DNA of 9,211 bases. It comes from CAYTZA01 sp964442365. GTDB taxonomy: Bacteria > Patescibacteriota > Minisyncoccia > Phycocordibacterales > DAORIS01. Position numbers and translations under genes: made by a program. Location: positions 1-9,211 of the forward strand of contig CAYTZA010000028.1 in NCBI GenBank assembly GCA_964442365.1. Reading direction: 5' to 3'. The notes beneath the pieces are model-generated. The model worked only from the letters and a program-made list of their open reading frames with translations. It had not been told where the DNA came from and did no database searches. Below are positions 7,474 to 9,211 of this stretch, one piece after another (the first letter of the stretch is position 1; each line of letters starts with the position of its first letter).

Positions 7474-8378
7474 TGGCTACGTTGTATACGCAACAAGATA
7501 GTAATACTCGAAAAACATGGTTCCTCATGTTTTCGATGTTTATATTGATTATTGCAATAGGTTGGTTTGTTAGTTTCTACTATAACAATCCTTTTATTCT
7601 ATTTATTTTCGTTGTATATAGTATTGTTCTTAATATTTCTAGTTATTGGTTTTCAGATAAAATAGTTATTGCTCTATCTCGTGCTCGTCCTGTTACTAAA
7701 GAGGCTTTACCTGATGTGTGGAATATTACTGAAAATCTTGCTATTACTGCAGGATTACCTATGCCAAAACTTTATGTTATAGATGATCCTGCACCTAACG
7801 CTTTTGCTACAGGACGAAATAAAGATCACTCGGCTATCGCTGTTACAACTGGTCTTGTTAATAGTTTAGATCGTTCGGAAATCGAAGGGGTGATTGCTCA
7901 TGAGATGGCTCATATTGGCAATAAAGATATTTTACTTTCTACTGTTGTGGTTGTACTTGTTGGTCTTACTACTTTAGTTGCTGACTTTTTTATTCGTTCA
8001 ATGATGTTTGGTAATCGTCGTCGTGAAAATAGTAACGAAGGTGGGGGAGGAATTATTATGATTATCGGTATTGTGCTTCTGATTTTGTCGCCGATTATTG
8101 CCATGATTATACAGTTGGCTATTTCACGTAAAAGGGAATTTCTTGCCGATGCTTCAGGGGCACTACTTACTCGATATCCAGAAGGTTTGGCTAGTGCTCT
8201 AGAAAAGATTTCTAGTTATGGTAGTCCACTTAAGACTGCAACAAATGCAAATGCTCATATGTATATATCTAATCCCTTTGGTTCTCAATCTAAAAGTGGT
8301 TTGCATAAATTATTTATGACTCATCCTCCAACTGAAGATCGAATCAAAGCTTTGCGTGGTATGGATGTTGGTGTGTAG
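7473..8378 (+). CDS. htpX: HtpX-like membrane zinc metalloprotease (M48)
   Basis: This 301-residue inner-membrane protease is expected to cleave damaged or misassembled membrane proteins. The M48 zinc site is complete: H143-E144-x-x-H147 in IAHEMAHIGNKD, with the third ligand E222 in KREFLADASGA (220-230). Membrane helices lie at about 17-34 and 39-57 before the catalytic site and about 155-174 and 193-217 after it, with a glycine-rich loop (NEGGGG, 188-193) between the last two. The C-terminal region includes HPPTEDRIKAL (284-294), typical of HtpX. The start codon overlaps the lemA stop, so it is probably translated by coupling. It ends with TAG two bases before a strong tRNA promoter. Confidence 0.96.
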   Translation: MATLYTQQDSNTRKTWFLMFSMFILIIAIGWFVSFYYNNPFILFIFVVYSIVLNISSYWFSDKIVIALSRARPVTKEALPDVWNITENLAITAGLPMPKLYVIDDPAPNAFATGRNKDHSAIAVTTGLVNSLDRSEIEGVIAHEMAHIGNKDILLSTVVVVLVGLTTLVADFFIRSMMFGNRRRENSNEGGGGIIMIIGIVLLILSPIIAMIIQLAISRKREFLADASGALLTRYPEGLASALEKISSYGSPLKTATNANAHMYISNPFGSQSKSGLHKLFMTHPPTEDRIKALRGMDVGV

Positions 8379-8380
8379 TG

Positions 8381-8407
8381 TTGACGCAGTCTGTCTTTTT
8401 CTATAAT
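8381..8407 (+). promoter_or_regulatory. Promoter of the tRNA-Tyr gene
   Basis: TTGACG (8381-8386) and a perfect TATAAT (8402-8407) are separated by 15 bases, slightly less than the usual 17. The predicted start near 8414 is about ten bases before the tRNA 5' end. The -35 box begins three bases after the htpX stop. This is the closest match to a -35/-10 pair in the window. Confidence 0.7.
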
Positions 8408-8423
8408 CTTTACTTTAGTTGTC

Positions 8424-8519
8424 CGCTTGGTAGCTTAAAGTGCTCTGGTTATCATAGATATCAGGGTAGAGCACGAGACTGTATATCTCGAGATGTAGGT
8501 TCGAATCCTACCCAGGCGA
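8424..8519 (+). tRNA. tRNA-Tyr (GTA) with about 26-base insertion in the D-arm
   Basis: The acceptor CGCTTGG (8424-8430) pairs with CCAGGCG (8512-8518) with one G-U pair, and the discriminator is A8519. The anticodon arm CGAGA/TCTCG (8474-8490) has the loop CTGTATA with anticodon GTA at 8481-8483. The T-arm GTAGG-TTCGAAT-CCTAC (8495-8511) is perfect. After T8-A9 the expected GCTC-AGGGTA-GAGC D-arm is interrupted: GCT is at 8433-8435 and CAGGGTAGAGC at 8462-8472, with about 26 bases between (8436-8461, movable by one). The insertion contains another GCTC (8442-8445), so GTGCTC (8440-8445) can pair fully with GAGCAC (8469-8474), giving a long alternative D hairpin. The variable loop is four bases, whereas bacterial tRNA-Tyr normally has a long arm; the first pair is C-G, and position 37 is T rather than a purine. 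CCA is not encoded. It could be spliced, a divergent functional tRNA, or a decaying copy. Confidence 0.75.
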
Positions 8520-8522
8520 TTT

Positions 8523-8557
8523 CCGCTTTGTACTATGGGGTACGGGCGGTTTTTTTT
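8523..8557 (+). terminator. Intrinsic terminator after tRNA-Tyr
   Basis: CCGC (8523-8526) pairs with GCGG (8546-8549). Inside this, GTAC (8530-8533) pairs with GTAC (8540-8543), with two T-G pairs and one bulged T between the stems. Eight T bases follow (8550-8557). It begins four bases after the tRNA 3' end, so tRNA-Tyr is a single-gene transcript. Confidence 0.85.
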
Positions 8558-8558
8558 A

Positions 8559-8587
8559 TTGTTATTTTTTTGTTTAGATATGTTAAT
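8559..8587 (+). promoter_or_regulatory. Weak promoter candidate for tRNA-Ser
   Basis: TTGTTA (8559-8564) and GTTAAT (8582-8587) have 17-base spacing and lie just after the tRNA-Tyr terminator. The predicted start near 8594 is about ten bases before the tRNA-Ser 5' end. Both boxes match consensus at four of six positions. Confidence 0.35.
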
Positions 8588-8603
8588 CTGTGTTTATTGA
8601 TAT

Positions 8604-8690
8604 GGAGAGGTGCGAGAGTGGTTTAATCGGCAGTCCTGGAAAGACTGTGTGCTGGAAACGGTACCGAGGGTTCGAATCCCTCCCTCTCCG
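8604..8690 (+). tRNA. tRNA-Ser (GGA)
   Basis: The acceptor GGAGAGG (8604-8610) pairs with CCTCTCC (8683-8689), and the discriminator is G8690 as expected for serine. The anticodon arm CAGTC-CTGGAAA-GACTG (8631-8647) gives anticodon GGA at 8638-8640, reading UCC/UCU. A long class II variable arm (about 8649-8665, GTGCTG/CGGTAC around GAAA) and a perfect T-arm GAGGG-TTCGAAT-CCCTC (8666-8682) follow. At 87 bases it is of normal length. CCA is not encoded. No T-rich terminator follows directly. Confidence 0.95.
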
Positions 8691-8693
8691 CTA

Positions 8694-8756
8694 AGTTAGA
8701 TCTCAAAGGAGGAAAAATTTATAGCTGCTTTTCGTTTGAGTATTTAACCTCTAACT
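8694..8756 (+). other. Structured non-coding stretch downstream of tRNA-Ser
   Basis: AGTTAGA (8694-8700) pairs with TCTAACT (8750-8756), and nested within it CTCAAA (8702-8707) pairs with TTTGAG (8735-8740). The loop contains AAAGGAGG (8705-8712), a perfect Shine-Dalgarno core, though no ATG, GTG or TTG start follows at normal distance. The codon eight bases downstream is ATA, opening only eight codons. CCTC (8748-8751) can alternatively pair with GAGG (8709-8712), which would exclude the outer stem. It may be the tRNA-Ser trailer, a small RNA or a decayed leader. No known RNA family is recognised. Confidence 0.35.
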
Positions 8757-8760
8757 GTTG

Positions 8761-8805
8761 TTGATCAAATGAGATATTATCTGGGAAGTTGACATTGATC
8801 AATGT
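8761..8805. repeat. Two TTGATCAA palindromes, one within a 14-base palindrome
   Basis: TTGATCAA occurs at 8761-8768 and at 8795-8802, 34 bases apart. The second copy is the core of a perfect 14-base palindrome, ACATTGATCAATGT (8792-8805), ten bases beyond the stop of the minus-strand membrane-protein gene. No T run follows on either strand, so this is a poor intrinsic terminator. A protein-binding site is possible, but no factor can be named. Confidence 0.4.
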
Positions 8806-8814
8806 GTATGCGAG

Positions 8815-9072
8815 CTAGCCCATCGCAGACAATTCTAAAAGGATAATCATATATGGTAACCAAAGAAGTATCATCACAAGAGATAGAATCAGGTTACTAA
8901 GGTATAATTTTCGATCACGAAAAAGGGGATAGAGAGATAAAGTTGTACCAATAATAATAAAGCAGGCACTTAAGGGTAAAGATATGATTCCTATAAAAGC
9001 TACTGAAAACAAACTAATTAATGCCAAGCCAGAAAATAAAAAACCAGTAGATCTAAATATTACATTGTTCAT
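8815..9072 (-). CDS. Small three-helix membrane protein of unknown function
   Basis: This 85-residue, very hydrophobic protein has three probable membrane helices (about 8-29, 31-50 and 57-80), joined by a short basic loop FRDRK (51-55). No conserved catalytic motif is recognised and I cannot assign a family. The ATG at 9072 is the only good start; an AT-rich leader without a Shine-Dalgarno sequence precedes it. The gene is convergent to the tRNA genes and divergent from the next plus-strand gene, with 90 bases between the two starts that must hold both promoters. It ends with TAG at 8815-8817. Continuous hydrophobicity and a clear promoter-sized gap support a real gene, but its short length makes this only probable. 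Confidence 0.6.
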   Translation of the reverse strand: MNNVIFRSTGFLFSGLALISLFSVAFIGIISLPLSACFIIIGTTLSLYPLFRDRKLYLSNLILSLVMILLWLPYMIILLELSAMG

Positions 9073-9125
9073 AATAATTTAATATTAACACAAATTACAT
9101 TGTAAGGGGTGGTTGGTAATTATCA

Positions 9126-9152
9126 TGTTACAATATAGTTCTATCAAATAAT
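9126..9152 (+). promoter_or_regulatory. Candidate promoter elements of the right-edge gene
   Basis: There are two alternatives. TGTTACAAT (9126-9134) is an extended -10 element that would give a leader of about 22 bases, like the one proposed for lemA. AATAAT (9147-9152) is followed by exactly ten bases and the ATG at 9163, as proposed for groES and the response regulator. Neither has a clear -35 box. The sequence alone does not decide between them. Confidence 0.4.
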
Positions 9153-9162
9153 CTATACATAC

Positions 9163-9211
9163 ATGAGTACCTCACCAGAACTTGAAAGAATCAAACAGGA
9201 AATAAAACAAG
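9163..9211 (+). CDS. Start of an unidentified gene, cut by the right edge
   Basis: ATG 9163 opens MSTSPELERIKQEIKQ, 16 codons that run off the window. The visible part is hydrophilic and charged, consistent with a helix, with no signal peptide or membrane segment. Candidate promoter elements lie just upstream, and the gene is divergent from the small membrane protein. The fragment is too short to name. Confidence 0.55.
   Translation, partial: MSTSPELERIKQEIKQ

Noticed and set aside
8378..8626. An 82-codon plus-strand frame overlapping the end of htpX
   Set aside because: It runs through the tRNA-Tyr gene, its terminator and the start of tRNA-Ser, so it is a chance frame.
8721..8747. An eight-codon mini-gene starting at ATA after AAAGGAGG
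   Set aside because: ATA is not a normal start codon in this context and there is no ATG, GTG or TTG at the right distance.
8789..8817. TTGACA at 8789-8794 as a plus-strand -35 box
   Set aside because: No -10 box lies 16-18 bases downstream, and it points into the 3' end of an opposite-strand gene. The hexamer overlaps the palindrome.
1..9211. Glycine reassignment of TGA, as in some candidate-phyla bacteria
   Set aside because: All nine genes are read without any in-frame TGA, which would be expected if TGA encoded glycine.
1..9211. CRISPR arrays, insertion sequences or phage genes
   Set aside because: No spaced repeat series, transposase motif or terminal inverted repeats were found on either strand.

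Overview
The window reads as part of a small, AT-rich bacterial genome, most likely a candidate-phyla-radiation (Patescibacteria-like) organism. This lineage call is inference. It rests on compact gene packing, a groES-groEL pair next to a lemA-htpX pair, tRNA genes without encoded CCA, no visible Shine-Dalgarno sequence at any of nine start codons, and no TGA stop codon among nine genes. The genetic code looks standard: about 2,700 codons are read without an in-frame TGA.

Layout. At 1-671 (+) is the 3' part of pyrF (orotidine 5'-phosphate decarboxylase). It is much richer in G+C than everything after it and ends at an intrinsic terminator (703-736). Convergent to it is a three-gene minus-strand cluster, read right to left: an OmpR/PhoB-type response regulator (4719-4039), a membrane histidine kinase (3894-2377), and a 543-residue protein that looks like a two-domain terpene synthase (2365-734). 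Its N-terminal half resembles an alpha/alpha-toroid terpene cyclase with a DxDDT motif, and its C-terminal half resembles a class I prenyl-diphosphate enzyme with two aspartate-rich motifs. An intergenic region (4720-4926) separates this cluster from the divergent plus-strand genes groES, groEL, lemA and htpX (4927-8378), a chaperone and membrane quality-control block.

At 8381-8690 lie two tRNA genes. The first has a tyrosine anticodon (GTA), but it is unusual: it carries about 26 extra bases in the D-arm, has a short variable loop where bacterial tRNA-Tyr normally has a long one, and has a C1:G72 first pair. The second is an ordinary tRNA-Ser(GGA). After a structured non-coding stretch (8691-8814) comes a small minus-strand membrane protein, and at the right edge the first 16 codons of a further plus-strand gene.

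How the parts may work together. The kinase and regulator adjoin the terpene-synthase-like gene, whose start is 11 bases from the kinase stop. The simplest reading is a sensor-regulated isoprenoid-modifying enzyme. GroES/GroEL fold cytosolic proteins, while HtpX with LemA probably acts at the membrane. The strongest candidates for something undescribed are the terpene-synthase operon and the odd tRNA-Tyr.
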